From assembly GCA_024227565.1 (NCBI GenBank), contig JAAEUE010000333.1:42194-106193 (forward strand): DNA of 64,000 nt, written 5' to 3'. The notes beneath the pieces are model-generated. The model saw only the letters and a list, made by a program, of their open reading frames with translations, had not been told where the DNA came from and ran no database searches. Position numbers and translations under genes: made by a program. Below, in pieces: positions 25,589-34,273 of the stretch; position 1 is the first letter of the stretch; every line of letters begins with the position of its first letter. The stretch comes from Alphaproteobacteria bacterium (lineage in GTDB: Bacteria; Pseudomonadota; Alphaproteobacteria; Rhizobiales; CAJQND01).

Positions 25589-26043
25589 CCCAGGCTGTCA
25601 TCCACGATGATTATTCCCAGGACTATCTCGCCACCATCCTCAAAGAGGTGAAAACCATCGCCATGGTTGGCGCCAGTTCCGACCCCACCAAATTCAGCTA
25701 CGGTGTGCTGCGCGTGCTGCACGAAACCGGTTACAACATGATCCCTGTGAACCCTAGAGAGGCAGGTGGAGAAATCCGCGGCCTTCCCGTGGCGGGCAGC
25801 CTCAAGGAGATCGATCAACCGGTGGACATGGTCCAGGTGTTCCGCACCTCAGAAGCCGCCTATGGGGTGACCGAGGAGGCCATCGACATCGGCGCCAAGG
25901 TGGTGTGGATGCAAATTGGCGTGCGCAACGATGAGGCCGCAGCCCTTGCAGAAGCGGCCGGTCTCAAAGTGGTGATGAACCGCTGCCCGAAGATCGAGCT
26001 CTTCCGCCCCTTCTGGAAGCCCCGGCTTAACCAGGAAATCTAG
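25585..26043 (+). CDS. CoA-binding domain protein (YccU-like)
   Basis: A 152-residue CoA-binding Rossmann protein of the YccU type: TIAMVGASSDPTKFSYGVLRVL near 24-45, INPREAGGEIRGLPV-like stretch near 54-70, VVWMQIGV and VMNRCPKIE near 135. Related to the N-terminal part of succinyl-CoA synthetase alpha. Role unknown. Last gene of the SBP56 operon, coupled to the ferredoxin. Confidence 0.8.
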   Translation: MTQAVIHDDYSQDYLATILKEVKTIAMVGASSDPTKFSYGVLRVLHETGYNMIPVNPREAGGEIRGLPVAGSLKEIDQPVDMVQVFRTSEAAYGVTEEAIDIGAKVVWMQIGVRNDEAAALAEAAGLKVVMNRCPKIELFRPFWKPRLNQEI

Positions 26044-26153
26044 CCCAGCAGGCCCTCGCGCCAAGACCGTCCAACGAGCGGGCAATTCGCAAAGCGGATT
26101 GCTTTGTGCTATTGTGTTTTTCGCACACGCAAGAGCCCGAAAGGGGCGAAGCG

Positions 26154-26321
26154 GTGAGTGAGAGACCTCAAACGCTGCCGTTTTGGATCGGCCGTCTTCT
26201 CTGCCGAATGGGTCTGCACGATTTTCATTTGATCGAAGTGGTGACGGGTTTCGGAGAGGGCGGCCAAGTAGAAAAGCACCAGTGCAGTCGCTGCGGGCGC
26301 ATCGCCACTCGGCGTGGATGA
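26154..26321 (+). CDS. Small zinc-ribbon-like protein, 55 aa
   Basis: A 55-residue basic protein with C near 15, HDFHLIEVV near 20, and a C-terminal CSRCGRIATRRG. The arrangement suits a small zinc-binding ribbon (Cys/His then CxxC). GTG start after AAGGGG at the right distance. Function unknown. A hairpin with a T-rich tail follows it. Confidence 0.55.
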   Translation: MSERPQTLPFWIGRLLCRMGLHDFHLIEVVTGFGEGGQVEKHQCSRCGRIATRRG

Positions 26322-26331
26322 GGTGGTTTAA

Positions 26332-26364
26332 GCGGCCAGAGTTCAGCGCATGAGCTCCGGCCGC
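26332..26364. terminator. Bidirectional terminator-like hairpin
   Basis: GCGGCCAGAG pairs with CTCCGGCCGC (one mismatch, G-U when read on the minus strand) around a 13-base loop, followed on the plus strand by CTTGTTTTG. It lies between the convergent small zinc-ribbon gene and the RTX gene and could end both transcripts. Confidence 0.5.
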
Positions 26365-26382
26365 CTTGTTTTGTGCCCTGTG

Positions 26383-29300
26383 TCAGACGAAGTCGAAAAA
26401 TCCCGAGCTGAATTCGGTGTTGTCAATTCCTCTGATGAGAATGGTGAGGCCTCCAACAGTGACCTGACTATCTGCGCCGAGGTCCGTGTATCCGTTCAGA
26501 ATTTGCGCCTCGGTGATGCCCCAGCCGGTCAGATCAATGTGGTCGCCCTCGGTGGGGTCCACATCGAACAGTTGGGCAAACTGCGAGGCCCCGCCGCCAT
26601 AGTCGATGAACTCAAATGAATCCAACCCAAGACCGCCAGTGGCCTGCACTGACGCTCCGTTGAAGATGAGAGTATCATCCCCATCGCCTCCAACAATGTT
26701 ATCTGTGAGACCTGCGGTTACCAGTCCACTTGTGATGGTGTCATTGCCCGCTCCACCATTCAGGTTGTCGCGCGCGGCACTGCCGACAAGCGTGTCGTTC
26801 CCGCCAAATGCAATAACATTCTCAATGTTGGTTACAGTCGAAACCGCGTCAGTCCCCACCTGCAGGTTGTCGACCGCCAAGCTGAGATCAATCGTGATGT
26901 CTTCGGACGTCACGACAAAAAGGCCGTCATTGAGACCGCTTCCGCCGTCTATATTGTCCCCGCCACCATCGCCAATGAAGATGTTGTCGTCTCCAGCACC
27001 GGTGTTGACGGTATCCATGCCGGTCGAAACCTCGAAGCGGTCGTTGGCCGCGGTGCCCGTCAGCGTGTCATCGCCGGAACCGGTGCGGATCACCTCAAAG
27101 CCCACAACATCGCCTGACAGGCCGTCAACTGTGGCGTGGTCCATCGCCAGGGTCAGGTCCACGGTTACGTCCGACGTGGTGTTGAACCGGACACTGTCGA
27201 AGGTGCCGGCACCACCGTTAACATCATTGCCACCTGCAAACAGATCCACATTGTCGTTGCCATCAAGCAACGTGACCATGTTACCCGTGCCGGCCACAGA
27301 AATGTTATTGGAGGTGTTTGTGCCACTAATAGTCGCACCTCCAGCGCCGAAGATTTGGGCCCCTTCGAAGTTCACAAATGTACCGCTACCAACACCAACG
27401 ACCAATGTTGCAAGTCCGGTTGCGAGATCCAGGTTGACGCTTACGCCGGTGTTGAACTGAATTGTATCAACGTCATCTCCTCCATCGGCAAAGTCGTTGT
27501 TCAAATCGCCCAGCGAAACAAAATCGCTACCGGCGCGTCCGAAGATCGTGTCGTCGCCAGTGCCCGAGGCGATGAAGTCGTTGCCCCCGCCGCCGTCGAT
27601 TACATTGTCACCGGCATCGCCAATAAGCGCGTCGTTTCCTGTGCCCCCGGTGATATTCTCGATATCCGAAAGCATTGTTCCAGCCACGCCATCAACATCG
27701 TAGCCTCCGGCGTTCAAATTCGCGAAGACATCTAGGCTTGTTGCAAATCTAAGTTCATCGGTTCCGTTGCCGCCATTGATGGAATCGAGGCTGTCATTGA
27801 TGATGATTATGTCATCACCGTCTCGCGCATCAATCGTGTCGGCTCCGCCGCGGGCGAGGATCAAGTTGTTTCCATCGCTGCCGGTGATGTTTGTGTCACC
27901 AGATTGGTCGTCGATGTTCTCGATGCTGGTCAACGAAATGTTGTTGCTTCCAAGGGCGGTGGAGCTGGCCAGTCCCAGGTTCAAATTCACCGTGACGTCG
28001 CCGGGCGTGTTGCGGAACTGGACCGTGTCGTTCCCCGCTTCACCATCAATCGCATCACCGTCGATTTCGTCAACAATGATCAGGTCGTCATCGTCGCCGC
28101 CTTTGATATTGTCGATCCCGGCATCGCCGTTGAGCACATCGTTGCCAGCGCCTCCAAGCACGGTGTCGTTGCCATCGCCAGCTGCAATCGTGTCATTGCC
28201 CCCTTCGCCGGCAATATGATTGTTTGCTCCATCTCCGGCGATCTGGTCATTGCCGGCGCCGGTTATGAGCCCCTCAATTGAGCTCACTGTTCCCATGGTT
28301 CCGAGGATATCGGTTGTGCCGGCAACCAGATTCACCGTCACATCGTTGCTGGTGGCGAAGATGACGTCGTCGAACCCGGCCCCACCATCAATCATGTCGC
28401 CAACGCCGTTGACGCTGATGGTGTCGTCGCCATCAAGCCCGTTGATTGTGTTGGTGCCACCATTGCCGGTCAGGCCGTTGCGCACATTGGTGCCGATGAT
28501 CGTCGCGCCGCCACCCATGCTGGCAACCGCTTCGAAGTTGGTGTACGTGCCCGTGTCGCCGGGGTTGCCCACGACGCTTGCCGCGCCAGTTGTGAGGTTG
28601 ATGTTGACGCCTGCTCCGAAGTTGAAGATCAGGGTGTCGAAATCGGCCCCGCCGTCAGCGTTGTCACCGTTCAGGTCTTCGACGAACACCTGGTCGCCGT
28701 CGTCACCGCCCTGAACAATATCCGTGCCGGTTTCCGCGAATAGGCGGTTAAAGCCGTTGCCGCCATCCAGATTGTCGTTGCCTTGGCCGCCAAACAGGTC
28801 GTCGTCACCGTCGCCCGCGCGCAGAACATCGTTGCCGAGTCCACCAATAATTATGTTGTTGCCGCTGCCGCCATTTAGGAAGTTGCTATTGGCATCACCG
28901 GTGATGGTGTCGTTGCCTTCGTTTGTGACAACATTTTCAACGGCAGCCACCGTGCCGACGCCGCCGGCAGAGGTGATTAAGGTGCCCGCGTCCAGGTTAA
29001 CCTCCAAGTCCACGAGCGGACCACTGCTGAACCGCAATATGTCGGTATCCGCGCCGCCATCAACCATGTTGCTGCCATCGCCGACGATGATGTCATCGCT
29101 GCCCGCCATGCCAAACACGATGTTGTCACCCGCGTGAACGTAGAGTCGGTTGCCTACGCCATTGCCTGTGACGTTGTCATTCCCATCGCCCGTGATGACG
29201 CTGTTAAAATTGGAAATCGTGCTCGTGCCCAAGCCGGCAAGGCTGGCGTCACCTGTCGTCAAATTGACCGTAGCGACCGCCGCGCCGGCCCGCGCGACCA

Positions 29301-30495
29301 AGAAGTTGTCGCCGGTGCCTCCGTTTAGCGTGTCGGTTCCAGCGGAAACGTAGACCTGATCGTTGCCCGTGCCGGTGTTGATCACATTGTCCGCAGCATC
29401 CCCGGTTATGACGTCGTTGCCGCCGCCCGTTGTTACGTTCTCAATGCCGGTGACCGTGCCCGAAGCGCCGCCGATAATGGTCTGGCCGTTATCCAGGTTG
29501 ATATTGGCGTCGAGGTTGGATGAGACTTGGAGTTCGTCAATGCCTGCACCGCCATCGATGGCATCCCCGCCATCTGCGACGATGATCGTGTCATCGTCAT
29601 CACCCCCGTTTAAGGTGTCTGCCCCAGTCCCGCCGTTCAGAACGTCGTTGCCCGCATCCCCATTGATGATGTCATCGAGCGTGCCGCCGGTGACCGTATC
29701 GTTGCCGGTGCCTGCGTTGAACGCGGTGCCCACCACATACCCGGCCGCAGCGGCCGCTGCCGCATCGTTGGCCAGTATCACCGTGTCATCGCCGCCAAGC
29801 CCGTCATACTGGGTTCCATCCTCATAGGTGCCGGCGATAACCGTGTTGAAGTCGAACGTGTCGTTGTTCTCCGTGAACAGGCCGGGCAATGAGGTGAGTT
29901 CCACCTCGATCTGCTCAAACCGCCAAACTTTCAGATTGATCGAAAAGCTCAAACCAAAGGTGGAAAAATCGAACCCGCCACTGCTGCCCACGTGGGCGTT
30001 GAATGCGGCAAACACGCCGGCTGTGGTCATCTCGTTGACTTGGGCTTGGGTCAGGCGCAGGCGCAGGGTGTCGTTGCCACTGCCGCCGGAGAAATAGTTC
30101 TGAGCGCCGGAGTTCTCATCCACGTCGAAGATGACGATGTCATTGCCGCTGCCCGCTGAGATGACATCGCAACCCTCGCCACCGTCGATGATGTCGTCGC
30201 CCTTGCCGCCGAAGATCAGATCGTTGCCCGCACCGCCGTTGATCGTGTCGTCACCCCGACCGCCGAATATCAGATCGTGGCCGTCCCCGCCATCTACGGT
30301 GTCGTCACCGTTCCCGGCAAACACCACATCATTGCCATCGCCCGCATCAATGGTGTCGTCCCCTCTGCCAGAGAAGATCAAGTCGTTGCCATCACCGGCA
30401 TTGATAGTGTCTGCGCCGTTGCCTGAAATGATCAGATCGTTGTTTGCTGTGCCGTCTAGATCGTCTGCCCCGTTGGTGCCGATAACAATTGCCAT
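26383..30495 (-). CDS. RTX (hemolysin-type calcium-binding repeat) protein, 1,370 aa
   Basis: A very acidic, Gly/Asp/Asn-rich secreted protein. Residues 1-115 are tandem GGxGxDxUx nonapeptides with no leader; about 125-205 is a non-repeat beta segment (LRLRLTQAQVNEM, NLKVWRFEQIEVEL). From about 280 on, roughly ten modules of about 100 residues each alternate a beta strand pair (TVNLTTG-like), an IENV-type turn (IENV, VENV, FEAV, IEGL, FEGA, FEVI and others) and a short RTX run (GNDTITGD-like). The C-terminal DNTEFSSGFFDFV resembles a type I secretion tail. No enzyme or pore-forming domain is seen; I count only three lysines. Good ribosome site (AGGGAG). No HlyB/HlyD/TolC genes are in the window. 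Confidence 0.9.
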   Translation of the reverse strand: MAIVIGTNGADDLDGTANNDLIISGNGADTINAGDGNDLIFSGRGDDTIDAGDGNDVVFAGNGDDTVDGGDGHDLIFGGRGDDTINGGAGNDLIFGGKGDDIIDGGEGCDVISAGSGNDIVIFDVDENSGAQNYFSGGSGNDTLRLRLTQAQVNEMTTAGVFAAFNAHVGSSGGFDFSTFGLSFSINLKVWRFEQIEVELTSLPGLFTENNDTFDFNTVIAGTYEDGTQYDGLGGDDTVILANDAAAAAAAGYVVGTAFNAGTGNDTVTGGTLDDIINGDAGNDVLNGGTGADTLNGGDDDDTIIVADGGDAIDGGAGIDELQVSSNLDANINLDNGQTIIGGASGTVTGIENVTTGGGNDVITGDAADNVINTGTGNDQVYVSAGTDTLNGGTGDNFLVARAGAAVATVNLTTGDASLAGLGTSTISNFNSVITGDGNDNVTGNGVGNRLYVHAGDNIVFGMAGSDDIIVGDGSNMVDGGADTDILRFSSGPLVDLEVNLDAGTLITSAGGVGTVAAVENVVTNEGNDTITGDANSNFLNGGSGNNIIIGGLGNDVLRAGDGDDDLFGGQGNDNLDGGNGFNRLFAETGTDIVQGGDDGDQVFVEDLNGDNADGGADFDTLIFNFGAGVNINLTTGAASVVGNPGDTGTYTNFEAVASMGGGATIIGTNVRNGLTGNGGTNTINGLDGDDTISVNGVGDMIDGGAGFDDVIFATSNDVTVNLVAGTTDILGTMGTVSSIEGLITGAGNDQIAGDGANNHIAGEGGNDTIAAGDGNDTVLGGAGNDVLNGDAGIDNIKGGDDDDLIIVDEIDGDAIDGEAGNDTVQFRNTPGDVTVNLNLGLASSTALGSNNISLTSIENIDDQSGDTNITGSDGNNLILARGGADTIDARDGDDIIIINDSLDSINGGNGTDELRFATSLDVFANLNAGGYDVDGVAGTMLSDIENITGGTGNDALIGDAGDNVIDGGGGNDFIASGTGDDTIFGRAGSDFVSLGDLNNDFADGGDDVDTIQFNTGVSVNLDLATGLATLVVGVGSGTFVNFEGAQIFGAGGATISGTNTSNNISVAGTGNMVTLLDGNDNVDLFAGGNDVNGGAGTFDSVRFNTTSDVTVDLTLAMDHATVDGLSGDVVGFEVIRTGSGDDTLTGTAANDRFEVSTGMDTVNTGAGDDNIFIGDGGGDNIDGGSGLNDGLFVVTSEDITIDLSLAVDNLQVGTDAVSTVTNIENVIAFGGNDTLVGSAARDNLNGGAGNDTITSGLVTAGLTDNIVGGDGDDTLIFNGASVQATGGLGLDSFEFIDYGGGASQFAQLFDVDPTEGDHIDLTGWGITEAQILNGYTDLGADSQVTVGGLTILIRGIDNTEFSSGFFDFV

Positions 30496-30842
30496 GATGT
30501 AACTCCCTGCTGCCCCGGTCTTTGAAAAATAAGATCCTCAAAACAGTCGGCTGCCACCTCACCACCTAGACTGCAGGTTTACGCTAAGTGAAAGTTTTGC
30601 CGGATCAACGGCTTCAAGTAGTACAAACGCACTATCGCGGATAATTGAGTTAAGGGGTCTTTTGGCACTGTCCAGAACAAGCAAGATCTTGGTCAAAATT
30701 GTTACGCTAATTGCAATGATCGGTACTTGGCAGCGCCTATTGATACAGAGCACCTATTGGTATACTTTTTAATTTGCGTTGGGGGTTGTTGGCTGGGCAT
30801 TTGTGAAGACGCAAGTTTTTTCGAATTCAAGAGCAGCTGCTT
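30496..30842. promoter_or_regulatory. Divergent promoter region, RTX / LuxR-type
   Basis: A 347-bp gene-free, AT-richer stretch. It contains a direct repeat CCTATTGATA (30736-30745) and CCTATTGGTA (30753-30762) spaced 17 bp, with TATACT at 30761-30766 as a candidate -10 for the regulator gene (the only -35-like TTGATA, at 30740, is 15 bp away, shorter than ideal). No gene seen. Confidence 0.45.
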
Positions 30843-31895
30843 TTGGCAGCAGGCGGTGAGTTGCCGTTTACACGGGTGCTGGACACCGTGATCTCCGCCT
30901 TCGATGGGGCTGGCGGCGTTGTCTTCGAGCTCAACCGGAAAAATGGCGCCATCTCGAACTGGTGCGGCAATGGCCTGGAAGCCGGTGAAGATGAGTACAT
31001 CGGACACATCAACGCGATCAATCCACGCATGCACTATTCAATGCGCCACGCGCCAGGTCACCTTTGCTACGAAGGCAAGTTCATTGATGACCGAAGCATG
31101 GACCGTCATGAGTTTTACAGCTGGTTGTCGGACGTTGAACAGTTTCGCTACTTCATCGGCTCAAGGGTCTATGATGACGGTGACGTATCACTGTTCAGTT
31201 CCGTTGAGTTTGTGCAGAAGCAAGGGCATGCGGAGACGGAGAAAATTGAAGCGTTTCGCCGAATCGCGCCATCGATCGGAAATGCCTGGAGGATCGCCAA
31301 GCGGAGTGCAAACGGCAGTGATGGAACAGAACCATATTCCTGGACCCCGGACCATCTGCCTTGGTCGATATTTGCCGTAGATTTGAATACGAGCATCGTT
31401 CAGATGAACAACTCTGCTCGGCAACTGTTCGACGCGGGGAAAGTGCTGTGTGTAGAAGATGGCACGCTGCACCCCAAGGATCGCCAGGCACGCGTCAGGT
31501 TTGAACAGGCGATGATCCAGGCAATGAGGGGCGTAACGTCGGAGACATTGTTGTCATCGGGCAATGGGGCGCCTCCACTGGTTGCGCAATTCTTGCCGGT
31601 CAATCCGAGCCGTCTGGCCCATCCATCCCCCGTTTCGGTTTTAATGTATGTGTGGGACCCGCTGGAAAATGCAGGTGGGCTTGGCGGAGCGCTTGAGCGT
31701 TTGTATGGCTTGACGGCTGCGGAGGCTCAGCTCGCTGAACAGTTGGCGACAGGTGCTGAACTAAGCAGCGCGGCCGCATCCTTGGGAATATCGCGCAACA
31801 CGGCACGCAACCATCTTCAACAGGTGTTTGCAAAGACCGGCACCCACCGACAGGGCGAGTTCCTCACCCGCATCATGGGCGTTCTACGGGACTGA
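30843..31895 (+). CDS. LuxR-type helix-turn-helix regulator
   Basis: A 350-residue protein with a long N-terminal sensory part (PAS-like segment around 175-260: DLNTSIVQMNNSARQLF) and a C-terminal LuxR-type HTH: LYGLTAAEAQLAEQLATGAELSSAAASLGISRNTARNHLQQVFAKTGTHRQGEFL. The start is uncertain: TTG at 30843 with AAGAG 9 bases before; there is no ATG in the first 60 codons that would keep the domain. Divergent from the RTX gene, which it probably controls. It overlaps the convergent lyase gene by 12 bp. Confidence 0.8.
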   Translation: MAAGGELPFTRVLDTVISAFDGAGGVVFELNRKNGAISNWCGNGLEAGEDEYIGHINAINPRMHYSMRHAPGHLCYEGKFIDDRSMDRHEFYSWLSDVEQFRYFIGSRVYDDGDVSLFSSVEFVQKQGHAETEKIEAFRRIAPSIGNAWRIAKRSANGSDGTEPYSWTPDHLPWSIFAVDLNTSIVQMNNSARQLFDAGKVLCVEDGTLHPKDRQARVRFEQAMIQAMRGVTSETLLSSGNGAPPLVAQFLPVNPSRLAHPSPVSVLMYVWDPLENAGGLGGALERLYGLTAAEAQLAEQLATGAELSSAAASLGISRNTARNHLQQVFAKTGTHRQGEFLTRIMGVLRD

Positions 31896-32747
31896 GACCC
31901 GCTCAGCGATTGCCACGATCCGGTGCATCTCGCGTAGCACTGGTTTTTCGATCAACTTTCCATCGATCACCACCAGGCCCGTATCGGCCTCCTCGAAGGT
32001 CTCAATGATGCGCCGCGCCCGGGCAATCGCCGCTTCGTCCGGAGTGAACACCGTGTTGAGCGCGCCAATCTGTTTGGGATGGACCGAACCCTTGCCACTG
32101 AACCCCAAATCCCGTGCGAGCGTGGCTTCGCGAACCATTCCATCCATATCGTCCAGATCCAGGAAGGGAACATCGATCACATCCAGCCTCGCGCCGGCGG
32201 CGGCATGCACCACTCTTGAACGCGCATAGAGCAGGGGCTCCCACGCGTTCTGGCAGCGCAGTTCGGCGGCCATGTCGACCCCGCCAAAGAACAACGCCTC
32301 GATCCGGCTGCTCGACCGGGCAATCTCGTGCACTGCCTCAAGCCCGGCATTGGTTTCGATGATGATGTGCAACCGTGTTGGGTGGCCGCGCTCGGTGAGC
32401 AGATCATCGAGCCAGACGATCTCATCGGGCGTGCGCACCTTAGGCAGCATCAGTGCCGGCGGCGGCGTGTCCGTTGTCAGGACCGCATCCACATCGGCCA
32501 GGCCAAACCGGTCACGCAAGCAGTTGATGCGCACGATGCGTTCAACCCCATCATCGGCTTGGGGCGTTTCGAACAACGCCAACGCCTTTTCGCGGGCCTC
32601 TTCTTTGTCCTTGGGGGCGATGCCGTCTTCCAGCTCAACGCAAACAATATCCGTGCCCGAAGCCAGCGCCTTGGGGAACATGTCTGGCCTGAGCCCGGGC
32701 GAGAAGATGAAACTGCGCCGCGGGCGAATGGTGCTCTGTTGCGTCAT
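31884..32747 (-). CDS. HpcH/HpaI aldolase/citrate lyase beta family (CitE-like)
   Basis: A 287-residue CitE-like TIM-barrel enzyme. Motifs: RSFIFSPGLRPDMFPKAL near 11-28, VCVELEDGIAPKDKEEAR near 35-52, IVRINCLRD near 71-79, IIIETNAGLEAVHEIA near 127-142, GKGSVHPKQI near 217-226. The family cleaves or forms C-C bonds in malyl-CoA, citramalyl-CoA or similar thioesters. It follows the PhyH gene by 25 bp in the same orientation. Confidence 0.8.
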   Translation of the reverse strand: MTQQSTIRPRRSFIFSPGLRPDMFPKALASGTDIVCVELEDGIAPKDKEEAREKALALFETPQADDGVERIVRINCLRDRFGLADVDAVLTTDTPPPALMLPKVRTPDEIVWLDDLLTERGHPTRLHIIIETNAGLEAVHEIARSSSRIEALFFGGVDMAAELRCQNAWEPLLYARSRVVHAAAGARLDVIDVPFLDLDDMDGMVREATLARDLGFSGKGSVHPKQIGALNTVFTPDEAAIARARRIIETFEEADTGLVVIDGKLIEKPVLREMHRIVAIAERVSVP

Positions 32748-32772
32748 TATGTGGTCTTCGTTGGTCGGTGGG

Positions 32773-33675
32773 TCACATCATGCCGCCGGCAGCTTTATCT
32801 TCGCCGGCCTGGGCTGCATAAATCGAGGTGTAGCCGCCGGACCAATCAGGCGGAATTTGGCAGGGGCGTGGGTCGTGTTGGGCCCACTGCACCGGCTCAC
32901 CACGCACCAGTTCATACGTGTGCGAGGTTGGCGTGGGATGCGGCGTGTAGGGTTTGGCGTCCGCCGAGGTGTAACAATTGAGCAGAAGCGGCCGGGGCAG
33001 GGGGGATTTCGAGGAGGGTGAATAGTGCAAGGCCCTCGCATTGTGGATCGTGATCGATCCCGCAGGCCCTGTGAGATAATCGGCCCGGCTCATGTCCACG
33101 TTGGCCGCGTCTTCTTCGGACAACATGCCCGCCCAGTTTCCGTCTGCATCATATTGGTTGTAGAGATCTTCATTGTGAGACCCGCGCAACACTGCCAACG
33201 GGCCGTTGTTCATGTCGGTGTCGGCCAGATAGCAACCGATGGTCAACACGTTGTAATTTGTGTGCGGGAAGAACTGAATGTCCTGGTGCCATTTCACCGT
33301 GTCGCTCTCATCGAACCATTTAAAGTTCAGCTTTGAATGGTGATAGGTCACATTCGGCCCCACAAGATCGGCCGCCACGTCGGCCATCAGGCCAGTGGCG
33401 AAGTTCCAGTAAGCTTCATGGCGCTCATCCGGGCTCTTGATGCGGCGAAGGACCGGTGTCTCAGCGCTGTGTCCCGGTCCAATGTCGAAGGCCTCACCAG
33501 ACTGGGTCTCCTTCCCGCTGAGCTCCACAAACTCATTGGTGACCGCCTGAATCTCGGCAAGGGTGTCTGCCGGCACCAGGCTTTCAACGCCCACATAGCC
33601 GTGCTCGAAATAGTGTTCCCGCTGGCTTTGGGTCAAAACCCGGGGGGCATAGGACAAGACTTGTTCTGGGGTCAT
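32773..33675 (-). CDS. Phytanoyl-CoA dioxygenase (PhyH) family
   Basis: A 300-residue Fe(II)/2-oxoglutarate-dependent oxygenase. The iron triad is visible: WHQDIQF (His and Asp near 129-131) and the second His in ITIHNARALHYS near 212-220, with Arg/Ser residues after it for 2-oxoglutarate. Strong ribosome site AAAGGAG. It heads a two-gene unit with the CitE-like enzyme and is divergent from a MarR gene with a clear operator between. Substrate unknown; EctD-like hydroxylase motifs are not evident. Confidence 0.8.
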   Translation of the reverse strand: MTPEQVLSYAPRVLTQSQREHYFEHGYVGVESLVPADTLAEIQAVTNEFVELSGKETQSGEAFDIGPGHSAETPVLRRIKSPDERHEAYWNFATGLMADVAADLVGPNVTYHHSKLNFKWFDESDTVKWHQDIQFFPHTNYNVLTIGCYLADTDMNNGPLAVLRGSHNEDLYNQYDADGNWAGMLSEEDAANVDMSRADYLTGPAGSITIHNARALHYSPSSKSPLPRPLLLNCYTSADAKPYTPHPTPTSHTYELVRGEPVQWAQHDPRPCQIPPDWSGGYTSIYAAQAGEDKAAGGMM

Positions 33676-33730
33676 GGCAAGCTCCTTTCAGGCCAGTGTC
33701 TCATTGCTGGTGTGTCATTGGCAATGTAAA

Positions 33731-33752
33731 TATTGTTCTATTTGGAACAATA
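33731..33752. promoter_or_regulatory. MarR-type operator, 8-bp arms
   Basis: TATTGTTC, six bases, GAACAATA: a perfect 22-bp inverted repeat, 16-37 bp before the MarR start and 56 bp before the PhyH start. Its position suits repression of both divergent genes by the MarR protein. Confidence 0.7.
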
Positions 33753-33767
33753 TGCCAAACTGTGCCC

Positions 33768-34235
33768 ATGCCTGCAAGCGCCCGTGATCTGACTGCTATT
33801 TTCGACCGCAACGAGATACCGGACACCTACCGCATCTCGTTCTTGGCCAATTCCATCATTGTTCCGGTCTATGACGGCATTAAGCGGGATGTGGGCCTCA
33901 ATCGCGGCGAATATCTCCTGCTCTTCTGCCTGGCGCATTTCGCCGAACTCACCGCCCAGGATGTGGCCAACATGAGCGGCCGTCCCCGCAATTCCATTTC
34001 GCGCGGGGTTCACCGCATGGTGGCCCAGGGGTATATCGACCGCAGTCCAGACAAACACGACGGACGCCAAGCATGGCTGAGCATCACCGAACAGGGCCGC
34101 GCCTTGCACGTAAGATTGGTCAAGCGGTTCAAAGACCGCGAGGATGAGGTGCTGAACGGGCTCAATGCGGCGCAACGCACCCAGCTCAGCAAGCTCCTGC
34201 AAAAGTTGGTGCTGCACACATCGTCAATTGGCTGA
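33768..34235 (+). CDS. MarR family regulator
   Basis: A 155-residue winged-helix regulator: LNRGEYLLLFCLAHFAELTAQDVANMSGRPRNSISRGVHRMVAQGYIDRSPDKHDGRQAW contains the HTH and the wing with DGR. Start set at the ATG of MPASARD; the frame extends upstream but through the operator. Likely controls the divergent PhyH/CitE genes and the PanE-like gene after it. Confidence 0.85.
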   Translation: MPASARDLTAIFDRNEIPDTYRISFLANSIIVPVYDGIKRDVGLNRGEYLLLFCLAHFAELTAQDVANMSGRPRNSISRGVHRMVAQGYIDRSPDKHDGRQAWLSITEQGRALHVRLVKRFKDREDEVLNGLNAAQRTQLSKLLQKLVLHTSSIG

Positions 34236-34273
34236 TAGGTTCGCTGCCACACAAACAAGAAGGAAAAAAGTGG

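Noticed and set aside
17413..26043. A genomic island brought by phage or transposon
   Set aside because: The decay hotspot suggested it, but there is no integrase, transposase, tRNA boundary or target-site repeat.
26383..30495. A DNA-level tandem repeat or CRISPR array
   Set aside because: The repeats are protein-coding RTX units with diverged DNA sequence, not identical repeats with unique spacers.
26606..30502. Long plus-strand open frames opposite the RTX gene, rich in Pro, Ser and Val
   Set aside because: They mirror the GGxGxD codon repeats on the other strand; the composition is an artefact and no start or family is convincing.
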